The notes: a model not told the origin generated them from the sequence alone. DNA of 64,000 nucleotides from Streptomyces smaragdinus (GCF_009604385.1 NZ_WEGJ01000034.1:1-64000), one strand, 5' to 3'; counted from the first letter of the stretch, positions 1 to 34,150 are shown. Numbers and translations are program-made.

Positions 1-284
1 GACCTCCTCAGGCGCGTCGTCACGGTCGCCCTGCGGACGGTGGAGGTCATGGACGCGATGCCGCCGATCGATCGCTTCGACGGGGGTGGGGGCGGAGGAC
101 TCGGTGAGGGCGGAGGTGCGGTGTCGTCGTCCGAGGCCATCCGGCAGCCCTTCAGTCCCGGTGGCTCCCTCGGCCACGTGGGCGACTGTGATTCCCATCG
201 ATGGGCATGCTCATGCCTAAGCTGCATCAAAGGGTAGGAATTCCGGCCACTCCGGGATCTGCCGTAAACCCAGGCACCCCGATG
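1..284. other. Left-edge region without a supported gene
   Basis: An open frame runs rightward from the window edge to about position 237, but it has a glycine run, no recognisable domain and no good ribosome binding site. A leftward start at position 50 also lacks a convincing ribosome binding site. I see no tRNA, terminator or repeat here. It may hold the 3' end or 5' start of a gene lying outside the window. Confidence 0.4.
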
Positions 285-536
285 TCAGTCGAAGCAGGCA
301 ACCTGCAGCACAACGATGCGTTCGCCACGCACATCGGTCAGATAGGTCATCAGCAGACCTCCCCGGCTTTCGGTGCGCAGGCCGGGACTACGACCGGTGA
401 ATGAGGCACCGTCGAGGAACACCATCGATTCCCGAACCGCAATTTCCTCGGCCAGCCGCTCGGCAACACTGCGCGCTTGCGCCGACAAGGCTTCGAGTAA
501 GTCGTCCGGGTCGGCTTCCCAGCGCCAGTCAGCCAC
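285..536 (-). CDS. Small toxin-like protein, coupled to the upstream antitoxin-like gene
   Basis: A predicted 83-residue protein starting at a GTG (536-534) that overlaps the last codons and stop of the preceding gene (GTGGCTGA, 8 bp), which implies translational coupling. The C-terminal third (LMTYLTD...IVVLQV) has the alternating hydrophobic strands ending in a charged or aromatic tail typical of RelE/ParE-like toxins, and an RTESRG stretch supplies basic residues. I cannot assign a family with certainty. Codon 13 is TTA (500-498), a rare leucine codon in high-GC actinomycetes that needs the bldA tRNA, so expression may be developmental. A longer open frame exists up to 614, but it would lie inside the upstream gene and is unlikely to be used. 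An unrelated small protein remains possible. Confidence 0.55.
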   Translation of the reverse strand: MADWRWEADPDDLLEALSAQARSVAERLAEEIAVRESMVFLDGASFTGRSPGLRTESRGGLLMTYLTDVRGERIVVLQVACFD

Positions 537-882
537 CAACCACCTCTGCGTGCGCCCACCGGACGATCTCCCCGGCCTCTCGCACTGCACGATCCCGCAC
601 GGCGGCATCGTCACTGTCCAGGGAACTCTCCGCAGCCTTCAGGCGTCGAGCCGCTTCCGGATGCCGGGCGATCTCTACGACTACACCCCATTCGCGGTAG
701 AACATCCGGATCGGCGTCACACTGTCTTCATCTCCGGCCCGGACGAACGCCGCCTGCATCCCTTCGAAAAACTCTGGAAGCCTGGACGGGCAGACCACCG
801 CTACGGCCTGTCGCAGCGCGGGCAGGGTGAGCGCCGGTCGGGGGATCAGCTCGCCACTCGTCTCTGGATGCGACACGGCCAT
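529..882 (-). CDS. DUF6247-like small protein, probable antitoxin partner
   Basis: A 117-residue acidic, mostly helical protein. The start ATG at 882 is preceded by a good ribosome binding site (GAAGGA, 7 bp upstream). The pattern PALRQAV...P.RL..F near residues 20-40, then FYREWGVVVEIARHPEAARRL around residues 63-83, resembles the DUF6247 proteins that in actinomycetes sit upstream of small toxin-like genes. I infer an antitoxin-like or regulatory role from that arrangement and from the 8-bp overlap with the downstream gene. No DNA-binding helix-turn-helix is evident. It lies 108 bp beyond the stop codon of the polyketide synthase and reads in the same direction, but has its own ribosome binding site, so it is probably not part of the biosynthetic cluster. 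The family assignment is tentative. Confidence 0.6.
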   Translation of the reverse strand: MAVSHPETSGELIPRPALTLPALRQAVAVVCPSRLPEFFEGMQAAFVRAGDEDSVTPIRMFYREWGVVVEIARHPEAARRLKAAESSLDSDDAAVRDRAVREAGEIVRWAHAEVVGG

Positions 883-990
883 GGCTCTATCCTTCCCAAA
901 CGGCGCAACAGACGCCGCCAGCGTAACGCGTCACACGAAGCTCACGCAGGCGTCCGACACCATTCGTAAAGGCTCAGTCACGTAACGCGC

Positions 991-11202
<10,212 letters not shown>

Positions 11203-11262
11203 GGTCATCCTCGACTTCGCTTCGGGTGCGGTTACGGGCTGCCGGGGGTTCGGCGACAGCGT

Positions 11263-27360
<16,098 letters not shown>

Positions 27361-27703
27361 GTGCACACTCCAAGCTCGGTATTCGCGGCGCGGCGGGCGC
27401 GTACGGGCGGCCGGGGCGCCCTCGATCGGGCACGAGGTGATCGCACGCTAAGACGGCCGGAAGACAGATCGGCACCCCTACCCACCCGGGTGTTGCGCCC
27501 CCCGCGCACCCGCACGGCGTGCGCTCCGCGGGGCCGCGCCGCCGGGAGGACCTGCGGATTCCCAGCGTGCCGCGGCGGACCCCCCGCGTCCGGCGGGGTC
27601 AGGGGGGTGGCCGGGTTATCCGGGGGCACCGGCCGGGCCTTTCATGGCTGTCACCGCCTGCGCCGGCCGGCGCCGCTGCGGACGGCGTCGAAAGGGGTGG
27701 TGC
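27361..27703. promoter_or_regulatory. Divergent control region between the PKS operon and the carboxylase operon
   Basis: A 343-base gap between the two divergent operons of the cluster, so promoters for both should lie here. The clearest structure is the perfect palindrome CACCCGGGTG (27483-27492) preceded by CACCCCTACC, giving GGGTAGGGG next to the palindrome on the minus strand. No clear sigma-70 hexamers stand out. The carboxylase ribosome binding site AAAGGGG sits at 27691-27697. There is no open frame of interest. Confidence 0.5.
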
Positions 27704-29263
27704 ATGGCATCCGCCGGACTGAACGACCGGGTGAGCGAGCTGCGTACGGTGAAGGAGGAGGCCGTGCTCGGCCCGTCCGCGCGCGCCTCCGAGGCCCAGC
27801 ACGCACGCGGCAAACTCACCGTGCGCGAACGTCTCGACCTGCTCTTCGACCCGGGCAGCTTCCACGAGATCGAGCAGCTCCGCCGGCACCGCGCCACCGG
27901 CTTCGGCCTGGAGCACCGCCGCCCGTACACCGACGGCGTGATCGCCGGCTGGGGCAAGGTCGAGGGCCACCGCGTCTTCGTGTACGCGCACGACTTCCGG
28001 ATCTTCGGCGGCTCGCTGGGCGAGGCGCACGCGGAGAAGATCCACAAGGTGATGGACCTCGCGCTGTCCGCCGGCGCCCCGCTGGTGGCGCTGAGCGACG
28101 GGGCGGGCGCCCGGATCCAGGAGGGCGTCACCGCGCTCGCCGGCTACGGCGGCATCTTCCGCCGCAACGTCGCCGCGTCCGGGGTCATCCCGCAGATCAG
28201 CGTGATGCTCGGCCCGTGCGCGGGCGGCGCGACGTACTCGCCGGCGCTGACGGACTTCGTGTTCATGGTCCGCGACATCTCGCAGATGTACATCACGGGC
28301 CCCGACGTGGTGCAGGCCGTCACCGGCGAGCAGATCACGCACAACGAGCTGGGCGGCGCCGTCGTCCACTCCTCGGTGTCCGGCGCGAGCGGCTTCCTCT
28401 ACGACGACGAGGAGCACTGCCTCGCCGAGGTACGGCATCTGCTGACGATGCTCCCCGCCAACAACCGGGAGATGCCGCCGTTCCACATCCCGCACGACAA
28501 GCCCGACCGCCGCAACGAGCGGCTGACGGAGCTGGTCCCGGCCGACCCGAACCGCTCGTACGACATGCACGAGGTGATCGAGGAGATCATCGACGACGGC
28601 GACCTGTTCGAGGTGCACGCCAACTGGGCCACCAACATCATCTGCGGCTTCGCCCGGCTCGACGGCCATGTGGTCGGCATCATCGCCAACCAGCCGGCCA
28701 AGCAGGCCGGCGTGCTGGACATCAACGCCTCCGAGAAGGCCGCCAAGTTCGTCCAGATCTGCGACTCGTTCAGCGTCCCGCTGGTCACCCTGGTCGACGT
28801 CCCCGGCTTCCTGCCCGGCGGCGAGCAGGAGCACAACGGCATCATCCGGCACGGGGCGAAGCTGCTGTACGCGTACTGCGCGGCGACCGTGCCGCGGGTG
28901 CAGATGATCCTGCGCAAGGCGTACGGCGGCGCGTACATCGTGATGGACTCGCGGTCCATCGGCTGCGACCTGTCGTTCGCCTGGCCCACCAACGAGATCG
29001 CCGTGATGGGCGCCGAGGGCGCCGCGAACGTCGTCTTCCGGCGGGAGATCGCCGCCGCCCACGATCCGGAGGCGGCGCGCAGCCAGCGCGTCAGCCAGTA
29101 CCGGCAGGAGCTCATGCACCCGTACTACGCCGCCGAACGCGGGCTGGTGGACGACGTGATCGACCCCGCGACGAGCCGTTCGGTGCTGATCGAGGCACTG
29201 GCCGTGCTGCGCGCCAAGCACGCGCCGCTGCCCGCCCGCAAGCACGGCAACCCGCCCGTGTGA
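27704..29263 (+). CDS. Acyl-CoA carboxylase, carboxyltransferase beta subunit (acetyl-CoA type)
   Basis: A 519-residue biotin-dependent carboxyltransferase that would move CO2 from carboxybiotin to an acyl-CoA, here most likely acetyl-CoA to malonyl-CoA. Oxyanion-hole and substrate regions are visible: GPCAGGATYSPALTDF (about 176-191) and KAYGGAYIVMDSRSIGCDLSFAW (about residue 406 on). In Streptomyces coelicolor the residue after GGAY selects substrate (Asp422 in the propionyl enzyme PccB, Ile in the acetyl enzyme AccB); here it is Ile412, pointing to acetyl-CoA. The start ATG follows AAAGGGG by 6 bp; an upstream ATG at 27644 lacks a ribosome binding site. It leads an operon with the epsilon subunit (26 bp gap) and a thioesterase, divergent from the all-malonyl synthases. 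The biotinylated alpha subunit must be encoded elsewhere. Confidence 0.93.
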   Translation: MASAGLNDRVSELRTVKEEAVLGPSARASEAQHARGKLTVRERLDLLFDPGSFHEIEQLRRHRATGFGLEHRRPYTDGVIAGWGKVEGHRVFVYAHDFRIFGGSLGEAHAEKIHKVMDLALSAGAPLVALSDGAGARIQEGVTALAGYGGIFRRNVAASGVIPQISVMLGPCAGGATYSPALTDFVFMVRDISQMYITGPDVVQAVTGEQITHNELGGAVVHSSVSGASGFLYDDEEHCLAEVRHLLTMLPANNREMPPFHIPHDKPDRRNERLTELVPADPNRSYDMHEVIEEIIDDGDLFEVHANWATNIICGFARLDGHVVGIIANQPAKQAGVLDINASEKAAKFVQICDSFSVPLVTLVDVPGFLPGGEQEHNGIIRHGAKLLYAYCAATVPRVQMILRKAYGGAYIVMDSRSIGCDLSFAWPTNEIAVMGAEGAANVVFRREIAAAHDPEAARSQRVSQYRQELMHPYYAAERGLVDDVIDPATSRSVLIEALAVLRAKHAPLPARKHGNPPV

Positions 29264-29289
29264 GCCCGGCCGCGAGGAGGACCACGGTC

Positions 29290-29484
29290 ATGGACGAACC
29301 CGAGCCGCTGGTGCGTTTCGTCCGCGGCGAACCCGATCCGCTGGAGATCGCCGCGGTCACCCTGGTGCTGCTCACGGCGCTGCACGGGCGCCACGACACG
29401 GGCACGGAGGCGACCTTGCGCCGGCTCACGACGTGGAACCCGGGGCAGCACTGGCGCAACCCCGGGAGCTGGAGCCTGCTCTAG
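29290..29484 (+). CDS. Acyl-CoA carboxylase epsilon subunit
   Basis: A 64-residue small protein. The VRFVRGEPDPLEIAAV start (residues 8-23) and the tryptophan-rich end (W49, W55, W62 in a ...PG-W... context) match the small epsilon subunits that stabilise and stimulate actinomycete acyl-CoA carboxylases by bridging alpha and beta subunits. An AGGAGGA ribosome binding site lies just before the ATG. It sits directly downstream of the beta subunit, as in the pccB-pccE and accB-accE pairs of Streptomyces coelicolor, and upstream of the thioesterase. Its presence argues that this is a complete dedicated beta-epsilon pair, not a stray carboxyltransferase gene. Confidence 0.88.
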   Translation: MDEPEPLVRFVRGEPDPLEIAAVTLVLLTALHGRHDTGTEATLRRLTTWNPGQHWRNPGSWSLL

Positions 29485-29519
29485 GCAGGCCGTCACATTC
29501 GAGAGGACACCGCCCGACG

Positions 29520-30278
29520 ATGACAACGGCAAGAACGGCCGCCGGCGCCTGGATCCGCCGCTTCCATCCCGCCGACGACGCCCCCGCCCGCCTGGTGTGC
29601 TTCCCGCACGCCGGCGGCTCGGCCAGCTACTACTTCCCCGTGTCGCGGGCCCTGGCCCCCGCGCTGGACGTGGCCACCGTGCAGTACCCGGGCCGGCAGG
29701 ACCGGCGGCACGAGCCGTGTCTGGACGACGCGCGGCTGATCGCCGACCGTACGGTCGCGGAGCTCCGCCCGTACTGCGACCGGCCGCTCGCCCTCTTCGG
29801 GCACAGCCTCGGCGCGACCGTCGCGTTCGAGGTGGCGCTGCGGCTCGAGGCGGAGGGGGTACGGCCGCTGGTGCTGTTCGCCTCCGGGCGGCGGGCGCCG
29901 TCGCGGCACCGGGAGAACGAGCGGGTGCATCTGGCGGACGACGGGCAACTGATCACGACGATCAAGCGGATGAGCGGGACGGACGCGGTGGTGCTCGGCG
30001 ACGACGAGCTGCTGCGCTCGGTGCTGCCGGCGATCCGCGCGGACTACCGGGCGGCGGAGACGTACCGCTACCGGCCGGGTCCGCCGCTGGGGTGCCCGCT
30101 GGTGGTGCTCAACGGCGACGAGGACCCGGAGGTGACGGCGGGCGAGGCGCGGGGGTGGACGGATCACACGGCGGCGGAGTGCGTGTTCCATTGGTTCTCG
30201 GGCGGTCACTTCTATCTGAACGATCACGCGCCCGAGGTGATCGCGCTGATCCGGGAGCGGGTGCTCGCGGAGGTGTGA
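29520..30278 (+). CDS. Type II thioesterase (editing thioesterase)
   Basis: A 252-residue alpha/beta hydrolase of the external (type II) thioesterase family, which frees polyketide synthase ACPs from stalled or wrong acyl groups. Visible landmarks: FPHAGGSASYYFP near residues 28-40 (oxyanion region), nucleophile Ser96 in GHSLGA, the acid in NGDEDP near residue 200, and the catalytic His in GGHFYLN near residue 231. The size matches the family. The ATG at 29520 follows GAGAGG; an in-frame ATG at 29433 would overlap the epsilon gene and is less likely. It is the last gene of the carboxylase operon (35 bp gap) and is followed by a strong hairpin terminator. Because the synthases carry no terminal thioesterase in this window, one cannot fully exclude a release role, but the family's usual job is editing. 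Confidence 0.93.
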   Translation: MTTARTAAGAWIRRFHPADDAPARLVCFPHAGGSASYYFPVSRALAPALDVATVQYPGRQDRRHEPCLDDARLIADRTVAELRPYCDRPLALFGHSLGATVAFEVALRLEAEGVRPLVLFASGRRAPSRHRENERVHLADDGQLITTIKRMSGTDAVVLGDDELLRSVLPAIRADYRAAETYRYRPGPPLGCPLVVLNGDEDPEVTAGEARGWTDHTAAECVFHWFSGGHFYLNDHAPEVIALIRERVLAEV

Positions 30279-30283
30279 AGGAC

Positions 30284-30322
30284 GGAGGCCGCCCGCACCC
30301 GAGCGGGGTACGGGCGGCCTCC
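30284..30322. terminator. Rho-independent-type hairpin after the thioesterase
   Basis: A perfect 12-bp stem (30284-30295 with 30311-30322, GGAGGCCGCCCG) and a 15-base loop begin 6 bases after the thioesterase stop. There is no long T run, as is usual in Streptomyces. It closes the cluster's right-hand operon and could also stop antisense readthrough from the ligase gene. Confidence 0.85.
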
Positions 30323-30330
30323 TTCCGACG

Positions 30331-30390
30331 GCTTCAGTTGACGCCCCGGCCCCGGCCCTCCCAATAAGGCTGACGGAGCTTGAACTTCTG
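30331..30390 (-). repeat. 60-bp direct repeat, detached copy of the ligase gene 3' end
   Basis: Sixty bases identical to 30450-30509, which form the last codons and stop of the acyl-CoA ligase gene. This copy carries the same codons (ending RGRGVN and stop) but is cut off from the gene by 59 bases containing a short hairpin (TCGGGGG/CCCCCGA). It is non-coding debris lying exactly between the PKS cluster's terminator and the chromosomal ligase gene. Confidence 0.97.
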
Positions 30391-30449
30391 ACTGCATCTA
30401 TTCGGGGGATAACCCCCGAGCCCCCAGCCGGGCCCCAGGGCAGCCACCC

Positions 30450-30509
30450 GCTTCAGTTGACGCCCCGGCCCCGGCCCTCCCAATAAGGCTGACGGAGCTT
30501 GAACTTCTG
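30450..30509 (-). repeat. 60-bp direct repeat, copy inside the ligase gene
   Basis: The in-gene copy of the repeat at 30331-30390, same orientation, offset 119 bases, no mismatches. It covers the stop codon and final codons of the acyl-CoA ligase. Confidence 0.97.
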
Positions 30510-31994
30510 GATCTTGCCCGTCGCCGTGCGGGGGATGCTCTCGCGGAACTCCACCGACGTCGGGGCCTTGTAGCCCGCCATGTGCTGCTTGCAGTGGGCG
30601 ATGATGTCCGCCTCGGCCGCCTCCGCGCCCTCGGCGAGGACGACCAGGGCCTTGATCGTCTCGCCCCACTTCTCGTGCGGGACACCGATCACGGCGACCT
30701 CCGCGACCGCGGGGTGGCTGAAGATCGTGTCCTCGACCTCGATCGAGGAGACGTTCTCCCCGCCCGTGATGATGACGTCCTTCTTGCGGTCCGAGATCGT
30801 CAGATGCCCGTCCGCGGGGTCGATCGTGCCGCCGTCACCGGTGTGGAACCAGCCGTCCTCCAGCGCCGCCCCGGTCTCCTCCGGCTTCTCCCAGTAGCCC
30901 TCGAGCACCACGTTCGACCGCGCCAGCACCTCACCCGACTCGGCGATCTTCAGCCGTACGCCCAGCGCCGGCATACCCGCGCGGGACAGCTTGCGGGCCC
31001 GCTCGGCGGCCGGGAGGGCGTCGTCCTGCGGCAGGGTGCGGTTGAACGTGAGCAGCGGGGACGTCTCCGTCAGACCGTAGATCTGCAGGAACTCCCAGCC
31101 CAGCTCCTCGCTCACCCGCTGGATCGTCCGACTCGGCGGCGGCGCCCCGGCGCACACGATGCGCACCTTGTCCCGCCCGGGGATCTCGCCCTTCCAGCCG
31201 GCGGCGGCGTCCAGCACCATGTTCCACACGGCCGGCGCGCCGGCCATCAGCGTCACGCCGTGCTCCTCGACCCGGCGCAGGATCTCGGCGCCGTCGACCT
31301 TGCGCAGCGCGACCTGCTTCACGCCGAGGCCGGCCATCAGGTACGGCAGGCCCCACCCGTTGCAGTGGAACATGGGGAGCGTATGCATGTACACGTCACG
31401 TTCCCAGGCCCGGGTGTGCAGGCCGAAGGTCAGCGCGTCGACCCAGATGTTGCGGTGGGTGAGCTGCACGCCCTTGGGGCGGGCCGTGGTGCCGGACGTG
31501 TAGTTGATGGTCGCGGTGGCGTCCTCGTCGGGGTTCGACCAGGGGCGGGGCTCGACGCCGAAGCGCATCAGCCGGGTGTCCGTCTCCTCGCCGAGGACGA
31601 AACGGTGCTTGGCCGTGACGCCCGCGAGCGCCGCGTCCACCTCCGGGTCCACCAGCAGCACCGAGGCGCCGCTCTGCGCGACGATGTACTCGACCTCCTC
31701 CGGCTTGAGCCGGAAGTTCACGGGCACGCAGACGCGCCCGCTCATCGGCACCGCGAAGAGCAGCTCCAGCAGCCGCGCCGAGTTGTGGCTGACCACGGCC
31801 ACGCGCTCGCCCTCGCCGACGCCGAGCGCGTCCAGTCCCGCCTGCCAGGCCCGTACCCGCTCCGCGAAAGTGCCGTAGGTGGACACCGGCACCAGTGGCG
31901 CCGGCTGCGTCGGCTCGTCCACCACGCCGGTACTGGAGGCGAACCCCAGCTCGGCACGGTCCAGGAAATCGGCCACAGTCATCGGAACCCGCAC
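30453..31994 (-). CDS. Acyl-CoA synthetase (AMP-forming, long-chain fatty acid-CoA ligase type)
   Basis: A 513-residue ANL-superfamily enzyme that activates a carboxylic acid as acyl-adenylate and then as the CoA thioester. Motifs in order: YTSGTTARPKG (phosphate loop, about residue 168), GLTETSP (about 303), GWFHTGD (about 383), ISDRKKDVIITGGENVSS (hinge, about 400) and PRTATGKIQK with the catalytic lysine near the C-terminus. The length fits FadD-like medium- or long-chain ligases. GTG at 31994 has GGGGAG 6 bp upstream and is preferred over ATG at 31982. It is oriented toward the PKS cluster but separated from it by a terminator and a duplicated 3' end, and the neighbours upstream are chromosomal. 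A role in making the PKS starter is possible but unsupported. Confidence 0.92.
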   Translation of the reverse strand: MRVPMTVADFLDRAELGFASSTGVVDEPTQPAPLVPVSTYGTFAERVRAWQAGLDALGVGEGERVAVVSHNSARLLELLFAVPMSGRVCVPVNFRLKPEEVEYIVAQSGASVLLVDPEVDAALAGVTAKHRFVLGEETDTRLMRFGVEPRPWSNPDEDATATINYTSGTTARPKGVQLTHRNIWVDALTFGLHTRAWERDVYMHTLPMFHCNGWGLPYLMAGLGVKQVALRKVDGAEILRRVEEHGVTLMAGAPAVWNMVLDAAAGWKGEIPGRDKVRIVCAGAPPPSRTIQRVSEELGWEFLQIYGLTETSPLLTFNRTLPQDDALPAAERARKLSRAGMPALGVRLKIAESGEVLARSNVVLEGYWEKPEETGAALEDGWFHTGDGGTIDPADGHLTISDRKKDVIITGGENVSSIEVEDTIFSHPAVAEVAVIGVPHEKWGETIKALVVLAEGAEAAEADIIAHCKQHMAGYKAPTSVEFRESIPRTATGKIQKFKLRQPYWEGRGRGVN

Positions 31995-32052
31995 AACACG
32001 CTCCCCTCACTATCGGACACCGCAGGTATAACGAAGATCAGGAATAAACGGA

Positions 32053-32095
32053 ACACCCCGCCCCGCGACGCGACGCGTATCACGGGACGGGGTGT
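32053..32095. terminator. Hairpin after the FG-GAP gene
   Basis: Arms 32053-32065 and 32083-32095 pair over 13 positions with one mismatch (ACACCCCG.CCCG), loop 17 bases. It starts about 21 bases past the FG-GAP stop codon, on its 3' side, and precedes the ligase gene's own promoter region. Confidence 0.65.
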
Positions 32096-32115
32096 GCCGT
32101 CGGCTCTCCCAGCGG

Positions 32116-33540
32116 TCAGTCCAGCAGGGACTCGCCGAACGCCGTGTTCGGCTTGAGGTTGAAGTCGGCGTGCGTGAAGATCTTGCCGGTCTCGGTCCTG
32201 ACCCCGTCCACACCGCCCGCGAACTGCCAGAACGCACCGCTGGCGTTGTTCTCGAAGGAGGCGGTGACGATCAGGTCCAGCCGTCCGTTGAGGTTGTAGT
32301 CGGCGAGGCGCACCTTGGCGCCGAACCGGTCGTTCGTCTCGACCGCGCCCGGCACGCCGGCGGAGTCCTGCGTGATGCGGACAATGCCCGTCATGGACAG
32401 GCCGGAGGCCGAGCCCTTGAAGACCGTCACGTCGCCGGCGTCGGCGACCGTGCCGACGGCCTCGTGCTCGGCGCCGACGACCAGATCCGCCTTGCCGTCG
32501 CCGGTGATGTCACCGATCGCGAGGGAGGAGCCCCACTCGTCGCCGGGCTCGTTGGCTCCGGGAACCCCGGTGGTGTCCTGGTGGATGACCGTGGGGGCGC
32601 CGAAGCCCGTGGCGCTCGCGTAGCGGACGGTGATGAAGCCGGCGCCGTTGCTGGGATCGTCCTCCAGGGCCGTGTCGGTGCCGGACTGGGACGTCACGAG
32701 GTCGTCGTAGCCGTCGCCGTTGATGTCGCCGAGCACGGTCTCGGTGTCGCCGCCGTCGGCCATGTGCTGCAGCCGGGTCGGTCCGTTCGTACTGCCGAGC
32801 CAGACCTCGGACGCGGCGTCGACCGTGACGAGCGGGCCGCCGGAGAAGGCGATGTCGTCCTTGCCGTCGTTGTTGATGTCCGCGACCGCGGACTCGGTGA
32901 AGACGAAGTGGGGATCTGGCTCCAGCGTCGCGATGGGGGCCGGGCTGCCGGTGCGCAGCTGGGCGCCCGGGTAGATGATCACCTCGCCGGGCGTCAGCAC
33001 GGCCAGTTCCTGACCGTTGTCACCCATGAAGTCGCCGACGGCGAGGTCCCGGCCGTAGCCGATGTACTGGGTGAGGTCCGGGACGCTGGTCGTGGTGCCG
33101 GTGGTGAACGGTGTCCTGCCGCCCCACATGATCGTCACCATGCCGTGCTCCACGCTGCCGATGTCCTCGCCCCCGGCGCCGATGACCAGGTCCGCGTAGC
33201 CGTCGCCGTCGAGGTCGCCGCTCGCGAGGACATCGCCGAACCAGTCGTAGTCCTCCGCGCTGCCCGGCACGGAGGCCAGGTTCTGGTGGAGGCTGACGTG
33301 GTTCGTGGTCAGCCCGGCCGACGAGCCGAGGGAGACGGTGACGTGGCCGGCCGACGACTTGTCGCCGATGTTCGTGAGCGGGCTGCCGACGGCCAGGTCC
33401 CGGTAGCCGTCGCCGTTGAAGTCGTCGGCGTACTTGGCCGGCGCCGCGGCGGCCGGGGTGACCGTCGCCAGGGTGAGGAAGCCGCCGGTGACAGCCAGGG
33501 TTGTCGCGACCGCGAGGGTGGTGCGGATGCTCGTGCGCAT
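32116..33540 (-). CDS. Secreted FG-GAP/VCBS repeat protein
   Basis: A 474-residue exported protein predicted to fold as an integrin-alpha-like beta-propeller. The N-terminus is a signal peptide: basic MRTSIR, a hydrophobic stretch rich in Ala/Val/Leu, then small residues with likely cleavage near residue 33. At least seven calcium-loop repeats follow, of the form DxNGDGxxDLxVG: DFNGDGYRD, DLDGDGYAD, DFMGDNGQE, DINNDGKDD, DINGDGYDD, DITGDGKAD and DYNLNGRLD. Such proteins bind ligands or calcium at the cell surface; the ligand is unknown. The ATG at 33540 is chosen because GGGGGG lies 5 bp upstream and the signal peptide starts there, not at the longer frame beginning at 33648. It is monocistronic, with a hairpin after the stop. 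Confidence 0.9.
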   Translation of the reverse strand: MRTSIRTTLAVATTLAVTGGFLTLATVTPAAAAPAKYADDFNGDGYRDLAVGSPLTNIGDKSSAGHVTVSLGSSAGLTTNHVSLHQNLASVPGSAEDYDWFGDVLASGDLDGDGYADLVIGAGGEDIGSVEHGMVTIMWGGRTPFTTGTTTSVPDLTQYIGYGRDLAVGDFMGDNGQELAVLTPGEVIIYPGAQLRTGSPAPIATLEPDPHFVFTESAVADINNDGKDDIAFSGGPLVTVDAASEVWLGSTNGPTRLQHMADGGDTETVLGDINGDGYDDLVTSQSGTDTALEDDPSNGAGFITVRYASATGFGAPTVIHQDTTGVPGANEPGDEWGSSLAIGDITGDGKADLVVGAEHEAVGTVADAGDVTVFKGSASGLSMTGIVRITQDSAGVPGAVETNDRFGAKVRLADYNLNGRLDLIVTASFENNASGAFWQFAGGVDGVRTETGKIFTHADFNLKPNTAFGESLLD

Positions 33541-33551
33541 GAATGCCCCCC

Positions 33552-33561
33552 ATATCGATAT
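33552..33561. promoter_or_regulatory. AT-rich palindrome upstream of the FG-GAP gene
   Basis: ATATCGATAT, a perfect 10-base palindrome in an otherwise GC-rich region, lies 11 bases before the FG-GAP start codon. It may be part of the leader or an operator. No promoter hexamers can be assigned with confidence. Confidence 0.25.
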
Positions 33562-33668
33562 CGAATGAGTGCTCGACATGTGAGACAGGCCGTGTGAAGG
33601 GAGGGTTGTACGAGACACATGTGATCTACGAGACACCACCGGGTGCACACCACATGAAGTCCACGCGA

Positions 33669-34019
33669 TCAGAGGGTGTACGCGACCGGATGCAGCGGCT
33701 CGTACAGACCGATCTCACCCCCGCCCGGCAGGCGGAAGGACGTCACCTTGCCCCAGTTGTGCTCGGTGACCTCGCGGGTGAACTCGACGCCCTTCGCCTC
33801 GAGTTCGGCCACGGTCGCCCGGACGTTGTTGCACATCAGATACAGCTCGTGCCGCGGTTCGCCGTCCGTCGGATGCACGGCCGCCTCGGCCGGCGGCAGC
33901 CGGAAGATCAGCCAGCCGGCTCCGGCGTCGACGTGCGGATAGCCGAGGGTGTCCCGCAGGAACGCCCGGTCGGCGTCCGCGTCGGTGCTGTGCAGAATCA
34001 CATGCGCGCCATTGATCAT
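33669..34019 (-). CDS. VOC-family (glyoxalase/dioxygenase-fold) protein
   Basis: A 116-residue single-domain protein of the vicinal oxygen chelate fold. The start MINGAHVILHSTDADADRAFLRDTLG is the classic first beta-alpha-beta unit, and HELYLMCNNVRATVAELEAKGVEF followed by WGKVTSFRLPGGGEIGLYEP gives the second. Potential metal ligands are His6, the His of HELYL and Glu in the EIGLYEP strand. Members include glyoxalase-like, antibiotic-binding and unknown enzymes; no substrate can be assigned. ATG at 34019 begins the domain exactly, although the ribosome binding site is weak; the longer frame to 34085 adds unrelated residues. It stands alone and reads away from the next gene, with a short shared upstream region. 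Confidence 0.85.
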   Translation of the reverse strand: MINGAHVILHSTDADADRAFLRDTLGYPHVDAGAGWLIFRLPPAEAAVHPTDGEPRHELYLMCNNVRATVAELEAKGVEFTREVTEHNWGKVTSFRLPGGGEIGLYEPLHPVAYTL

Positions 34020-34150
34020 AAACCATGACAATAGCGCCCATACACCCAATTTCCATGTCTCGCATGCCGGACCCGCATTTCTCATCCGTACGGCCCGGGC
34101 GTACCGTCGGATGGTCGGACATCGCCCATAACCGAAGGATCGTGACCCCC

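Noticed and set aside
40..237. Plus-strand open frame with a glycine run near the left edge
   Set aside because: No ribosome binding site, no domain and unlikely composition. It may be part of a gene outside the window, so no call is made.
30453..31994. Acyl-CoA ligase as the starter-loading enzyme of the PKS
   Set aside because: It is convergent with the cluster's last operon, beyond a strong terminator, and has its own promoter region. Motifs are generic FadD-like. The possibility is kept open but not supported.
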